Assembly (NCBI RefSeq): GCF_028401415.2
Contig: NZ_CP171821.2
Location: 1,302,001-1,366,000 of the forward strand
Source: Glaciecola sp028401415
GTDB lineage: Bacteria > Pseudomonadota > Gammaproteobacteria > Enterobacterales > Alteromonadaceae
DNA length: 64,000 bases
Direction of reading: 5' to 3'
Part shown: piece after piece, positions 43,879 through 52,837 of the stretch
How the letters are laid out: the number at the start of each line of letters is the position of its first letter
Numbering within the stretch: position 1 is the first letter of the stretch
Program-made: the position numbers and the translations under genes
The notes under the pieces: model-generated
What the model was told of the DNA's origin: nothing
What the model saw: the letters and a program-made list of their open reading frames with translations, nothing else
Databases searched by the model: none

Positions 43879-44661
43879 AATGCTATAGGTTCCATCTTTG
43901 AATAAGCGATTCATATTTTCAAAGTTCAATCGCTTGTTTTCAGCTTGCTCTGGCGTTTGAGATTGCAATACAGTGTACGCCGCAAGAAAAGGATTCGGCC
44001 CAGCGCTATAGCGAGACGCACCACTATTTGCGTGATCAAAATAAGCGGAAGAAATACTTTCTACCATTAGGTTTATTGGCACTTCTACAGCATCGGAAAA
44101 TTGCTTTGCAGCAGTGATATCGCTTAAACCCGGGATAAAAATGCCACTCGCCCCCGCCTTTATGTAGCGTTTCATTCGAACAAGGGTTTGATCAAAACAC
44201 TCAGCATCATCGACTAGCTGACGCAGATAGACATCGGTTCGTGCGTTGATATAAAATTGCGCTCCCACGCGCTCACGCATTGCCATGATCTTTTGTGCTA
44301 GCAATTCGGGCGCATCCATTCCATCTTCTATATTAATGCCTACCACACCCAAAGCGCACAAACGCTCACATAAATCGGCAACTTCATCCGGCAAGTCGGA
44401 ATAGCCGTTTTCAATATCTACGGTTAGCGGAATTGTCGCAACTCGCTGTATACGTTCAATGGCATCAATTAATTGTGATGTTGGCAAGGCTGCACCGTCG
44501 GCGTAACCCAATGACCAAGCTAAAGACGCACTGCTTGTTGCAAGCGCTTTCGCGCCATTTGCTTGCACTATGGCAGCGCTAGCGGCATCCCATATGTTGT
44601 TAAGTAGCAGTGGCTCTTGTTTGTTATGTAGGCTTTGAAACTTGGTAAATTGTGTTGTCAT
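43834..44661 (-). CDS. Isocitrate lyase/PEP mutase family protein
   Basis: A 275-residue TIM-barrel protein of the PEP mutase/isocitrate lyase superfamily: LLLNNIWDAASAAIV at the start, VDIENGYSD for the metal site, VVGINIEDG, FYINARTDVY and a C-terminal barrel closing with INLMVE. Related proteins include 2-methylisocitrate lyase and oxaloacetate decarboxylase-like enzymes; the substrate cannot be told. It sits between flrC and fliE, which are adjacent in related flagellar loci, and is bracketed by palindromic repeats B1 and B2. Its last 14 codons (PKENVQGRSPTFK region) are the B1 arm. It has no evident link to motility and looks like an insertion. Confidence 0.88.
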   Translation of the reverse strand: MTTQFTKFQSLHNKQEPLLLNNIWDAASAAIVQANGAKALATSSASLAWSLGYADGAALPTSQLIDAIERIQRVATIPLTVDIENGYSDLPDEVADLCERLCALGVVGINIEDGMDAPELLAQKIMAMRERVGAQFYINARTDVYLRQLVDDAECFDQTLVRMKRYIKAGASGIFIPGLSDITAAKQFSDAVEVPINLMVESISSAYFDHANSGASRYSAGPNPFLAAYTVLQSQTPEQAENKRLNFENMNRLFKDGTYSILPKENVQGRSPTFK

Positions 44662-44753
44662 CTAACTATCTCCTAAGTGAGTAACTAGTGTATAAGAAGA
44701 TCTCGTTTAAACACGTGTTTTTCGGAACTGATAGTAAAGTTAAATACAAAACG

Positions 44754-45024
44754 CCGGCGCTTGTTTTGGCTCTTCGAGATGGGATTTCCGCAGAGAGCTG
44801 GTTATTAATAGTGTCATTGCACACGGACGTGCAATGCTAAGCGCCCAAAGACGGACTCAAACCAACAGCCCGGCGCTTGTTTTGGCTCTTCGAGATGGGG
44901 TTTCCGCAGGGGGCTGGTTATTAATAGTGTCATTGCACACGGACGTGCAATGCCAAGCGCCCACGGACGGGCCAGCGACTATTAATAACCAGCCCCCTGC
45001 GGAAACCCCATTTCGAAGAGCCAA
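44754..45024. repeat. Palindromic repeat family B, copy B2
   Basis: Same plan as B1. A ~100-base unit at 44754-44855 recurs at 44870-44971 with several differences; then the arm 44882-44928 returns inverted at 44978-45024 (47 bases, one mismatch). The 49-base core between the arms (44929-44977) is the reverse complement of the B1 core with about three differences. The arm sequence (GGCTCTTCGAGATGGGG and onward) is unrelated to the B1 arm. It fills most of the 455-base gap between the PEP mutase-like gene and flrC. Confidence 0.93.
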
Positions 45025-45036
45025 CCCTCATAAAGC

Positions 45037-45065
45037 AAAAAAAGCCGCCTCTTGGGGGAGGCGGC
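45037..45065 (-). terminator. Rho-independent terminator after flrC
   Basis: On the minus strand stem GCCGCCT paired with AGGCGGC and a run of seven T. About 50 bases after the flrC stop, it closes the flrBC transcript and isolates the PEP mutase-like gene. Confidence 0.9.
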
Positions 45066-45116
45066 AATAGGGAGACATCCATATCATTGCTTACAAACTT
45101 TTAGCGCTTTGAAGTG

Positions 45117-46478
45117 TTAATTAGGGACTTCAATTCCCGACTCGCGCATTTTCGCGAGCTTATAACGAAGGGTTCTGGGGCTGATGCCTAACTTCTCAGC
45201 AACATCTTTGCGCTTACCATTGTAGGCTTGCAGCGCATCCAAGATGATTTGATGTTCCTGGAATTTAAGTTCCGACCCCAATAATTTGTTATCGGACTCT
45301 TGTGCATCAACTTGAGCAAAAAATTGCGGTGCGCTAGATTCCATCATTGGGCTGGCTGGCTCAATCAATAAATCGGAAGCATCAATTTGCCCCTCTTCAG
45401 CCAATATCAAAGCCCGCTGAACCACATTTTCAAGCTCGCGCACGTTTCCAGGCCAAGTGTGGTTTAAGAGTTTGTGTTGGGCAGCAGCGGTTAATTCACC
45501 AATCTCAATGTTTTGAGATTGGCTATGGCGCACAATTAAATGGTTCGCCAGAGGAATAATATCGCCTTTACGCTGAGCAAGTGGCAACCACGTAATTGGG
45601 AATACATTCAAACGATAGTATAAATCTTCTCTGAATTTACCTTGTGCGACCGCCTCTTTAAGGTCTCGGTTACTAGTAGCAATTACCCGCACATTTAATG
45701 ATATGGTTTTGCGGCCGCCCAAGCGCTCAACTTCACGCTCCTGCAACACCCGCAACAACTTGGCCTGAAGCGCCAAATCCATCTCTGTGATTTCATCTAA
45801 CAGTAGCGTACCTTCTTGCGCCTGTTCGAACTTACCCGGGCACGCTTGTATTGCGCCCGTGAATGCGCCTTTTTCGTAGCCAAACAAAGTGGCTTCAAGC
45901 ATATTTTCTGGAATCGCCGCACAGTTGATAGCCACAAATGGACATTCGTTACGCTTTGATTGGTCATGGATATATCGTGATATAACCTCTTTACCCGAAC
46001 CACTGGGGCCAAGCACCATAACCGTGGCATCTGATTTAGCGACCTTTCTTGCCAATGCAAGCATATCGATACTGCTCTGATCGGCTACAATCGGGTTAGT
46101 TGACTCCACGCGCTGAGCAGGTGCATAGCGCCCTACTAAATTCAGCAATACTTGTGGTGCAAAGGGTTTTGAAAGATAGTCGGTCGCGCCGTCGCGCATT
46201 GCCTGTATGGCATCATTGATGTTCGCGTATGCGGTCATCAAAATCATTGGCAGTTTCGGGTATTTGTTTTTTACGCTTTTAAGCAGAGACAAACCGTCCA
46301 TACCCTGCATTTGAATATCACTGACAATTAAATCAAATTCATTTTGCGACAGTTTCACCATCGCAGACTCCGCGCTTTCGACAGGCGTTACTTGGTAACC
46401 ACCTAACAATAAAGTATCGACCAGAGCCTCTCTTAATCCGTGATCGTCTTCTACTATTAGTACTTTAGTTTTGCTCAT
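45117..46478 (-). CDS. flrC: Sigma-54 flagellar response regulator FlrC (FleR)
   Basis: A 453-residue NtrC-type regulator: receiver domain with D11/D12 and phosphoacceptor D54 in IVSDIQMQGMDG, AAA+ domain with Walker A GPSGSGKE and the sigma-54 contact loop KGAFTGA, and a Fis-type HTH at the C-terminus (RKDVAEKLGISPRTLRYKLAKM). With FlrB it activates class III flagellar operons such as fliE-J. The ATG overlaps the flrB stop by four bases, indicating coupled translation. Transcription ends at the hairpin at 45037-45065. Confidence 0.95.
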   Translation of the reverse strand: MSKTKVLIVEDDHGLREALVDTLLLGGYQVTPVESAESAMVKLSQNEFDLIVSDIQMQGMDGLSLLKSVKNKYPKLPMILMTAYANINDAIQAMRDGATDYLSKPFAPQVLLNLVGRYAPAQRVESTNPIVADQSSIDMLALARKVAKSDATVMVLGPSGSGKEVISRYIHDQSKRNECPFVAINCAAIPENMLEATLFGYEKGAFTGAIQACPGKFEQAQEGTLLLDEITEMDLALQAKLLRVLQEREVERLGGRKTISLNVRVIATSNRDLKEAVAQGKFREDLYYRLNVFPITWLPLAQRKGDIIPLANHLIVRHSQSQNIEIGELTAAAQHKLLNHTWPGNVRELENVVQRALILAEEGQIDASDLLIEPASPMMESSAPQFFAQVDAQESDNKLLGSELKFQEHQIILDALQAYNGKRKDVAEKLGISPRTLRYKLAKMRESGIEVPN

Positions 46479-47812
46479 GCGCTGACTCCTTGATTGTATT
46501 GGTCAGATTGTGTGTTTGCTTGGTCTTCGTTGGCAGCATCACCCACTTTTCGATACCCACTGATATTTGGTGCAATTGGCACGTTTATAGTGAACTGTGC
46601 GCCCGACTGGGTAGATTCATTTGCTGTTATGTTCTTGCAAGAAACAAAGCCCTTATGAGACTTTGCGACAGTGTTAACAACTGCCAAGCCCAAACCAGTG
46701 CCTTGGGACTTGGTTGTAAAAAATGGCTCGAAAATCCGATTAATTTCAGCTTCATCAAGGCCTGGCCCATTGTCGCTGACAACGAAACTGATAAACTCAC
46801 GCCCCTCAAACTCCATAGCTTCAACATGCAGTGAAACACGATATTCGCTCAATGGGTGCTGAGGCTGCGCCTCATTGTTGTTAGTGTCGACGTGATCGAC
46901 AGACGTTGTGATGGCCTGTAAAGCATTGCTCAGTAAGTTGCTGATCGCGCCAGACAGTGCACTCAAATTACAAATAAGCGCTGCATCGTTCTCACTCAGG
47001 TTTATGTCGAGCTGAACCTTGGCTTGCGTAAATTGCGCTTCTACGTTTTGCTTGGCGACATTCGCGATATGATTCGCGCTCACCGATGTAACGATTTGAG
47101 TGTCGCCACTTTTGGCAAACAACAGCATGTCATTGACTTGCGACTCTAAGTCTTTCAAACGCATAATTAGCTTTTCGCTAAAACGTGAAGTGGTTGCGTC
47201 TGTCGCTTGTATACTCTTAATATTTTCTGCGTATAATAGAGCTGAAGAAAGCGGCGTACGAACCTGATGTGCCAGCGACGCAACCATTTTACCCAGCGAC
47301 GATAATCGCTGCATATGACCTACTCTGCTCTGAAGCTCGCGCGTTTGAGTCAAATCGGTAATAACGATTAACTGCCCTTTTTCCTCAACCAATGGCGAGA
47401 TGTCGATTTTAACGCGCTTGCCATTGCGCATTGATACTTCATGCCCATCATCAGACCGCGGGCTAAACGCACGACTTATTACGTCACGCCAGAGTTCACC
47501 TTCAAGTGGCTCGCCCAGTAAACTGGTCGCCTGTTGGTTAGCCAAAGTGACCTTTCCTGTGTGATCAATAACCACAACGCCAGCAGGCATAACCGACACT
47601 AAATTTGAGAAACGTTCTGGATTAAGCGCTTGCACATCACTGGCTTGGCATGCATTTTCTAAAGAAGTTCTTTGCGCATATACCTGACGCACGGACGGTA
47701 CCATTGTATATTCTACAACGCGGCCGTTTTTGCAACCGTTTGCATTACTTGCGTCAAAGTGTGGATCAGCGCTGAAAGAAAGTGTTGCCATAAGCTTAGA
47801 AATTCTGTGCAT
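46475..47812 (-). CDS. flrB: Flagellar sensor histidine kinase FlrB (FleS)
   Basis: Up to 445 residues: a PAS domain (~65-155, VSVMPAGVVVIDHTGKV), the HisKA motif SLAHQVRTPLSSALLY with H182, and a HATPase domain with FVVSDNGPGLDEAEINRIFEPFF and GTGLGLAVVNTV. No transmembrane segment, as for FleS/FlrB. It phosphorylates FlrC. The start is uncertain: the first ATG (47812) lies only about 13 bases from the predicted transcription start of the sigma-54 promoter at 47836-47851, so the ATG at 47791 or a later one may be used. Confidence 0.94.
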   Translation of the reverse strand: MHRISKLMATLSFSADPHFDASNANGCKNGRVVEYTMVPSVRQVYAQRTSLENACQASDVQALNPERFSNLVSVMPAGVVVIDHTGKVTLANQQATSLLGEPLEGELWRDVISRAFSPRSDDGHEVSMRNGKRVKIDISPLVEEKGQLIVITDLTQTRELQSRVGHMQRLSSLGKMVASLAHQVRTPLSSALLYAENIKSIQATDATTSRFSEKLIMRLKDLESQVNDMLLFAKSGDTQIVTSVSANHIANVAKQNVEAQFTQAKVQLDINLSENDAALICNLSALSGAISNLLSNALQAITTSVDHVDTNNNEAQPQHPLSEYRVSLHVEAMEFEGREFISFVVSDNGPGLDEAEINRIFEPFFTTKSQGTGLGLAVVNTVAKSHKGFVSCKNITANESTQSGAQFTINVPIAPNISGYRKVGDAANEDQANTQSDQYNQGVSA

Positions 47813-47835
47813 TTACTACTAGATAGAAGCTTTAA

Positions 47836-47851
47836 TGCACGGCACGTGCCA
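47836..47851 (-). promoter_or_regulatory. Sigma-54 promoter of flrBC
   Basis: On the minus strand TGGCACG-N4-GTGCA, matching the consensus except for one base at the -12 element, with GG and GC ten bases apart. It fits the known rule that FlrA and sigma-54 activate flrBC. Confidence 0.75.
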
Positions 47852-48084
47852 AATTTTTATTTACTAATATCAATAGCTTACTGAATTTTTGTTTTTTGAC
47901 GCTGTCAAATTTTTGTCTTTTGACACCGTTTAAAAACCTAGCAAAGCTACGCGTCAATCCACAAAATTTTTACACGCGCGCGCCTTATCACATTTATATC
48001 TGAGGGAAAAATCGACTTGTTTTTTAACGCTATATACGTCTAAATAGTCGCCGATGAAAAAGAATCAATATAAACGGATTTAAT

Positions 48085-49542
48085 ATGAAAAAAACGCAGG
48101 GCTACTTGCAAGATTACGTTCACAATCATGCAGGGGCTGTTTTCGCATCAATCTTCGTTTTGATGATTGCCGTGTCCGGCTTTTTTGCTATCAAAGATTT
48201 GGCAGCAGAACAAAGCCAACGGCATCAGCAATCTATTTCTCCTGTTTTTGCCTTGGTGGAAAGGGAACTCATTCGTCCACTGCATACCGCTAAAACGATT
48301 GCCGACCTAGGCTACTATTCTAGCTATTTCCTTGCAGAGCAGCCAGACGAAAGCAGCTTAATGCCGCTACTCAAGGACTTAGAAAACGAGTTTGGTCATG
48401 AGTTTTATCTCGCGCACGAAGTATCAAAAAAGCAATTCAATTCCAGTGGGCGCACCTTCGATTTAATTGAGGGCGAAGTCATTTGGTATTTTGCCCTTCG
48501 CGATGAGTTTGACTCTGAGGTTCAAGCGGTTCTTGGTAATCGAGAAGATCCGCATCTGTATATTGACGTGAGGCAGTATAATGATGAAGGGAAATTTTTG
48601 GGCTTCGCTGGTTTAGGTAAGTCTCTCAATGACTTTCTCGACTCCTTTGATACCTTTCGACAAGAATATGGCCATGAATTTCTGTTTGTGAACAACCGAG
48701 AAGAAATTGTGCTTTCATCGCTTGCACAATACTCTCCCACGCAAGCAGATGGCGCAGATGCGCGCATTGGCATTAAAAACATCAATGATGTTGAATGGTT
48801 TCCCGAATTCTTAGAGGAAACCAAAGAAGTCTCAGAGCCAAGCATCATTGTGCGCGGTGCACAAGGCGGTTTATTGGTGTCACAGCTTAAGCTAGAGAGT
48901 TTAAATTGGAATCTCTACGTCATGACACCACTTGATGCTCGCCAAGAGGATGTTAATCGTTCTTATACACTTTATGTTGCCCTCAGCTTTCTTGTTCTAC
49001 TAATCGTTTTTAAGGTGGTTCATCACATTACCGACCGCTTTCTTGATAGCAGAAATAGCCGCGCCAACATCGATGAGCTAACTAATTTAGCCAATCGCGA
49101 GTATGGACGAACGTTTTTTAACCGAGTTCGCAGGCGCCATCATCAAATGTCAGTGATTCTTTGCGGCTTGGATAACTTAAATGAAATACGCGAGAAATAT
49201 GGCAGTGAAACGGTAAATGAAGTGATTGCCCATGCCGCAGATTCTTTTCTAAAGGCCGTTGGAAGTAAAGATTTAGTCGTACGATGGGGAAGCGAAGAAT
49301 TCGTTGTCATCATGTCTGAGCAAAATGAATCGGCAACCGCAGAGCTTGCCGAATCGCTGCGCTCATCATTGGCTGCATCTGATGAAGCGTCCAGTGAGAG
49401 TGGACTGCTTGTCACTGGAAGTTTTGGTGTCTATAGCTCTCGGCAGCTTTCTGACACGCTCGATTTTATGGTCGACAGAGCGAACAAAGCCATGTTTGAG
49501 GCAAAGACATCCGGCAAAAACAAAGTTGTGGTAGCCAGCTAG
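48085..49542 (+). CDS. Membrane diguanylate cyclase (GGDEF) with periplasmic sensor
   Basis: A 485-residue protein: transmembrane helix at ~18-37, a periplasmic Cache-like sensor region of ~250 residues, second helix at ~290-312, then a GGDEF domain starting DELTNLANREYGRTFF. The signature is GSEEF (G402-F406), which keeps the acidic catalytic residues but has Ser for the second Gly; such variants can be active, though this needs testing. It lies alone on the plus strand between flrA and flrB, which are neighbours in related species. Its product, c-di-GMP, is the ligand of FlrA/FleQ, so local control of motility is plausible. A terminator follows at 49563-49585. Confidence 0.9.
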   Translation: MKKTQGYLQDYVHNHAGAVFASIFVLMIAVSGFFAIKDLAAEQSQRHQQSISPVFALVERELIRPLHTAKTIADLGYYSSYFLAEQPDESSLMPLLKDLENEFGHEFYLAHEVSKKQFNSSGRTFDLIEGEVIWYFALRDEFDSEVQAVLGNREDPHLYIDVRQYNDEGKFLGFAGLGKSLNDFLDSFDTFRQEYGHEFLFVNNREEIVLSSLAQYSPTQADGADARIGIKNINDVEWFPEFLEETKEVSEPSIIVRGAQGGLLVSQLKLESLNWNLYVMTPLDARQEDVNRSYTLYVALSFLVLLIVFKVVHHITDRFLDSRNSRANIDELTNLANREYGRTFFNRVRRRHHQMSVILCGLDNLNEIREKYGSETVNEVIAHAADSFLKAVGSKDLVVRWGSEEFVVIMSEQNESATAELAESLRSSLAASDEASSESGLLVTGSFGVYSSRQLSDTLDFMVDRANKAMFEAKTSGKNKVVVAS

Positions 49543-49562
49543 CGAGATTACGACTCGCTAAT

Positions 49563-49585
49563 GCCAACAGTACGTTGGCCTTTTT
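49563..49585 (+). terminator. Rho-independent terminator after the GGDEF gene
   Basis: GCCAAC-AGTAC-GTTGGC followed by C and five T. A second inverted repeat (TAGCGAG/CTCGCTA, 49540-49560) overlaps the stop codon just before it. Confidence 0.8.
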
Positions 49586-49616
49586 CAGTAGTTCTCTTAT
49601 TCACCCAGACTTTGGA

Positions 49617-51077
49617 TTAGTTTGTTTCTTTATCTCGACTGATTTCATATTTGCGCATTTTTTCAACAAGCGTTGTGCGGCGCATTCCTAATTGATCGGC
49701 GGCGCGGGCAACTACCCAATCTTGTTTTTCCAAAGCCTGACGAATGAGACTAATTTCCAGGTCAGATAAGTACTCTTTTAAATTAACGCCATCGCTTGGT
49801 AGCGTGGTATCTGACGCTGTAGGTAGATGGGTATCTGTACTAACAGGATTGGCTTGAGCGTACTTAAACATGGCGTTAATAGCGTCTCGTTCGGCATTTT
49901 CATCCTGACCGGCTTCGGCATGAACCGCTTGTGTGCCGTCATCTTCATACTGATACTTATGCGGAAGATGCTCTACATCAATCACCTGCTTGGGATGTAA
50001 AATAGACAAGCGTTCAACTAGGTTTGATAATTCGCGCACGTTGCCCGGCCAAGAGTGAGCCATCAATGAGCGCATTGCACTTTCAGTAAAACGCACGCTA
50101 TCTTGTTTGCTTCCTTCAAGACGAGAGGCAAGTTCTTGCAACAGCAAGGGGATATCTTGAGCTCGCTCTCTAAGCCCAGGAGACTCAATTGGAAAGACAT
50201 TTAAGCGATAAAACAAATCTTCTCTAAATTTACCGTCGGCAATCATCCCTTCAAGATTTCTATGTGTCGCGGCGATAATTCTGACATCACATTTAAGGGT
50301 TTTCGTTCCGCCAACACGCTCGAAAATTCGCTCTTGGAGTACGCGCAGTAGCTTTACCTGCATTTGTAGCGGCATATCGCCTATTTCATCGAGAAACAGT
50401 GTGCCACTTTCGGCCATTTCGAAACGTCCTTTGCGGGAACTGATGGCGCCGGTAAATGCGCCCTTTTCATGACCAAAAAGTTCGCTCTCAAGCAGCTCTC
50501 CGGGAATGGCACCACAGTTTACGGGAACAAAAGGCCCCTTTTGGCGCTTTGACATATAGTGAATATTTCGCGCGATAACCTCTTTGCCGGTTCCTGATTC
50601 ACCAAGCACCAGCACATTCGCTTCCACAGGCGCCACTTGCTCAATCAAATCACGAACTTCGGTGATCCCGCGGCTATTGCCAACCAAGCTTCTAAATAAT
50701 TTAGTTTTACCAGATACGAGCGTGTCCAGAGGACGATTGGCAGTGTAGTAGTCAGTGCTCTTTTTCAATAATTCGTTAAGATTTGCATAGGTGATAGGCT
50801 CAAACAGTGACCCCATCAAATTTTTAAAACTGCGCTCGCCGCTCAGTTGAAAACCGATATTGATAAATGGCGTTTCAGGATATTTTTCTATCACGTCTTC
50901 GGCCACTTCAGGCATTTCGCCGTCAATCAGTACCGACGACCAATTATCGCCTTTGCCAATCACTTTTAAGCAATCGGAATAGCCAGAATAATGCCCGTCT
51001 TCAGCTAAGAAGCTGAGAATAATTTTAAAATGTTCGATGCGAGCCTGATTATCGCTTATGACCAATATTTCACTCAT
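49617..51077 (-). CDS. flrA: Master flagellar regulator FlrA (FleQ)
   Basis: A 486-residue sigma-54 activator. The N-terminal domain resembles a receiver but lacks the phosphoacceptor pocket (IDGEMPE in place of the Asp site), as in FleQ. The LFRSLVG motif (127-133), whose Arg binds c-di-GMP in FleQ, is present. The AAA+ domain has GESGTGKE, KGAFTGA and DEIGDMP; the C-terminus is a Fis-type HTH (RAADQLGMRRTTLVEKMRKY). It should activate flrBC and other class II operons. It is convergent with the GGDEF gene and downstream of the pirin gene. Confidence 0.95.
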   Translation of the reverse strand: MSEILVISDNQARIEHFKIILSFLAEDGHYSGYSDCLKVIGKGDNWSSVLIDGEMPEVAEDVIEKYPETPFINIGFQLSGERSFKNLMGSLFEPITYANLNELLKKSTDYYTANRPLDTLVSGKTKLFRSLVGNSRGITEVRDLIEQVAPVEANVLVLGESGTGKEVIARNIHYMSKRQKGPFVPVNCGAIPGELLESELFGHEKGAFTGAISSRKGRFEMAESGTLFLDEIGDMPLQMQVKLLRVLQERIFERVGGTKTLKCDVRIIAATHRNLEGMIADGKFREDLFYRLNVFPIESPGLRERAQDIPLLLQELASRLEGSKQDSVRFTESAMRSLMAHSWPGNVRELSNLVERLSILHPKQVIDVEHLPHKYQYEDDGTQAVHAEAGQDENAERDAINAMFKYAQANPVSTDTHLPTASDTTLPSDGVNLKEYLSDLEISLIRQALEKQDWVVARAADQLGMRRTTLVEKMRKYEISRDKETN

Positions 51078-51200
51078 AACCGCAACTTTATTCCACTGAT
51101 CTCATAATTATGCTTCGGATAGTACCGAAATCCCGCCATTATTGACACCCATAAATAGAAATTCGCCCGACTTTCAATGATTAAGCAGGCAATACGAGCA

Positions 51201-52052
51201 CTAATAGGGAATAAACTCTTTGTTGTCATCCGGCACAGAAGGGAATTTACCAGCACGCCAATCTTCGATTGCCTGATTGATGCGCTCTTTGGAATACGCA
51301 ACAAAGTTCCATGTAATATGCGGTACTTGCTCAAAGCGCTCTCCACCTAACATCACCACTCGTCCAGCTTGCGTGAATGTGAAGCCTTCATCTCCCTGTT
51401 CAAAAAGCACAAAATCACCTTTACCAAAGTGCTGCCCGCCAAGCTCAATCTCACCAGAAATAATATAAACTGCCGTCTCTTGCTCAAGATTGGGCACAGT
51501 AATTTCGCTGTCAGCACAAGCGGCAATGTCGAGATAAAACATCGGCGAATACGTTTTGACCGGCGCACTCATGCCGTAGGCCTCACCCACCACCAAGCGC
51601 ATCATCACGCCCTCGTGAGTTAAGGTTGGTAGGTTTTGTTTTTTTACATGCTGAAAGCTCGGTTCTAGCTCGCATAAGTTTTCGGGCAAGGCAACCCAAC
51701 ACTGTAAACCATCAATAAAATGGGGATTGGCTCTGACCTCAAAGGTTTCTCTCTCAGAATGAACAATGCCTTTACCCGCTGTCATCCAGTTCACATCTCC
51801 CGGAAATATCTCAAGATGGTTACCCAAGGAGTCTCTGTGCAATATGCTGCCAGAGAATAAATAGGTCAGAGTGGAAAGCCCGATGTGCGGGTGCGGTCGT
51901 ACGTTAATTCCCTGTCCTGCATCAAAATCGCTTGGCCCCATGTGGTCGAAAAATATGAAAGGGCCAATCATTTTCTTTTGCATGTGCGGCAATACTCGTT
52001 TAACGGTGAGGCCGCCTAAATCGTGTTCTTTTGAGGCTAAGGGTATGGGCAT
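51201..52052 (-). CDS. Pirin family protein
   Basis: A 283-residue bicupin. The metal-binding N-terminal cupin shows FIFFDHMGPSDF, RPHPHIGLSTLTYLFSG and HRDSLGNHLEI, with the His and Glu ligands typical of pirins; some members have quercetinase activity. No signal peptide. It lies between pseF and flrA on the same strand with small gaps, but no functional tie to flagella is known. The stop is 123 bases from the flrA start. Confidence 0.93.
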   Translation of the reverse strand: MPIPLASKEHDLGGLTVKRVLPHMQKKMIGPFIFFDHMGPSDFDAGQGINVRPHPHIGLSTLTYLFSGSILHRDSLGNHLEIFPGDVNWMTAGKGIVHSERETFEVRANPHFIDGLQCWVALPENLCELEPSFQHVKKQNLPTLTHEGVMMRLVVGEAYGMSAPVKTYSPMFYLDIAACADSEITVPNLEQETAVYIISGEIELGGQHFGKGDFVLFEQGDEGFTFTQAGRVVMLGGERFEQVPHITWNFVAYSKERINQAIEDWRAGKFPSVPDDNKEFIPY

Positions 52053-52117
52053 GTAACTATTCCGAGTTGAGTTTTCTTGTAATAATTACAGAAAACACAA
52101 GAAAATAAATAGTTAAC

Positions 52118-52837
52118 TTATGACTTTTTTAAGCCTTGGTGCATCAACTCAGCTCTTCGCCAATCATCTAAAGTATCAATATCTTGAACAAGATAGTGAG
52201 GCTGAATGATAGGGAGAGAATATTCTGAAAATACCGGTTTTTGCGACTTAAAGCCTTCTATCGTGCCCCAGTAGAACTGACCAGCATCATGATAAGCGGG
52301 CACTAAATCTTGGGAGCGAGTATTGCGATGTTCAGGATACATCGGCGCAAGCTTGCCCTGCTGATATGTTAAGGCTCGCTGTACCGGAAACAAATACTCG
52401 CAAACAGTAAACGCGAAACAGGGTTTTGGCGCATCAGTACTATCATCGTGCTGAGTCTGAGCTAGATTTAACGTATCATAAGCCTGTTTGACCACATCGC
52501 TTGTTAAAAATGGCGCAGTGGCATAAATGCAGCAACAGTGAGTCACACTTTGATAGTGAAGCTGCATATACTCAATCGCATGTAAAATGACATCCATTGT
52601 GCTGGCATGATCATCTGATATATCAGCAGGTCGCATAAACGGCACCGAGGCGCCGTACTGCTTGGAAATATCAGCTATCACTTTAGAATCGGTAGAGACA
52701 ATCACTTCATCAAACAGGCCGCTATTTATCGCCGTTTCAATCGAATAAGCGATGATGGGCTTGCCATTAAAAACCTTAATATTTTTATTGGGAATGCGCT
52801 TGCTTCCGCCTCGTGCGGGGATCAGCGCAAATTTCAC
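52118..52837 (-). CDS. pseF: Pseudaminic acid cytidylyltransferase PseF
   Basis: A 239-residue CMP-sugar synthase: MKFALIPARGGSKRIPNKNI is the nucleotide-binding N-terminus, followed by VIVSTDSKVIADI, FMRPADISDD and a C-terminal YLVQDIDTLDDWRRAEL. It activates pseudaminic acid as CMP-Pse for transfer to flagellin. Its start overlaps the pseC stop by four bases. CMP-sialic/legionaminic synthetases are close relatives, but the pseB and pseC neighbours favour PseF. Confidence 0.9.
   Translation of the reverse strand: MKFALIPARGGSKRIPNKNIKVFNGKPIIAYSIETAINSGLFDEVIVSTDSKVIADISKQYGASVPFMRPADISDDHASTMDVILHAIEYMQLHYQSVTHCCCIYATAPFLTSDVVKQAYDTLNLAQTQHDDSTDAPKPCFAFTVCEYLFPVQRALTYQQGKLAPMYPEHRNTRSQDLVPAYHDAGQFYWGTIEGFKSQKPVFSEYSLPIIQPHYLVQDIDTLDDWRRAELMHQGLKKS

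Noticed and set aside
44834..45070. A 78-codon open frame on the plus strand
   Set aside because: It is made almost entirely of palindromic repeat B2 and the flrC terminator read backwards; no ribosome-binding site and repeated low-information sequence.
48030..48084. GCCGAT motif upstream of the GGDEF gene as a sigma-28 site
   Set aside because: No TAAA element at the required 15-base spacing.
52060..52104. Inverted repeat TTTTCTTGT/ACAAGAAAA next to a 13-base match to the A1 arm (ATTCCGAGTTGAG)
   Set aside because: The hairpin has no T-run on the side expected for pseF, and the short match lacks the family A core, so neither a terminator nor a repeat copy is supported.
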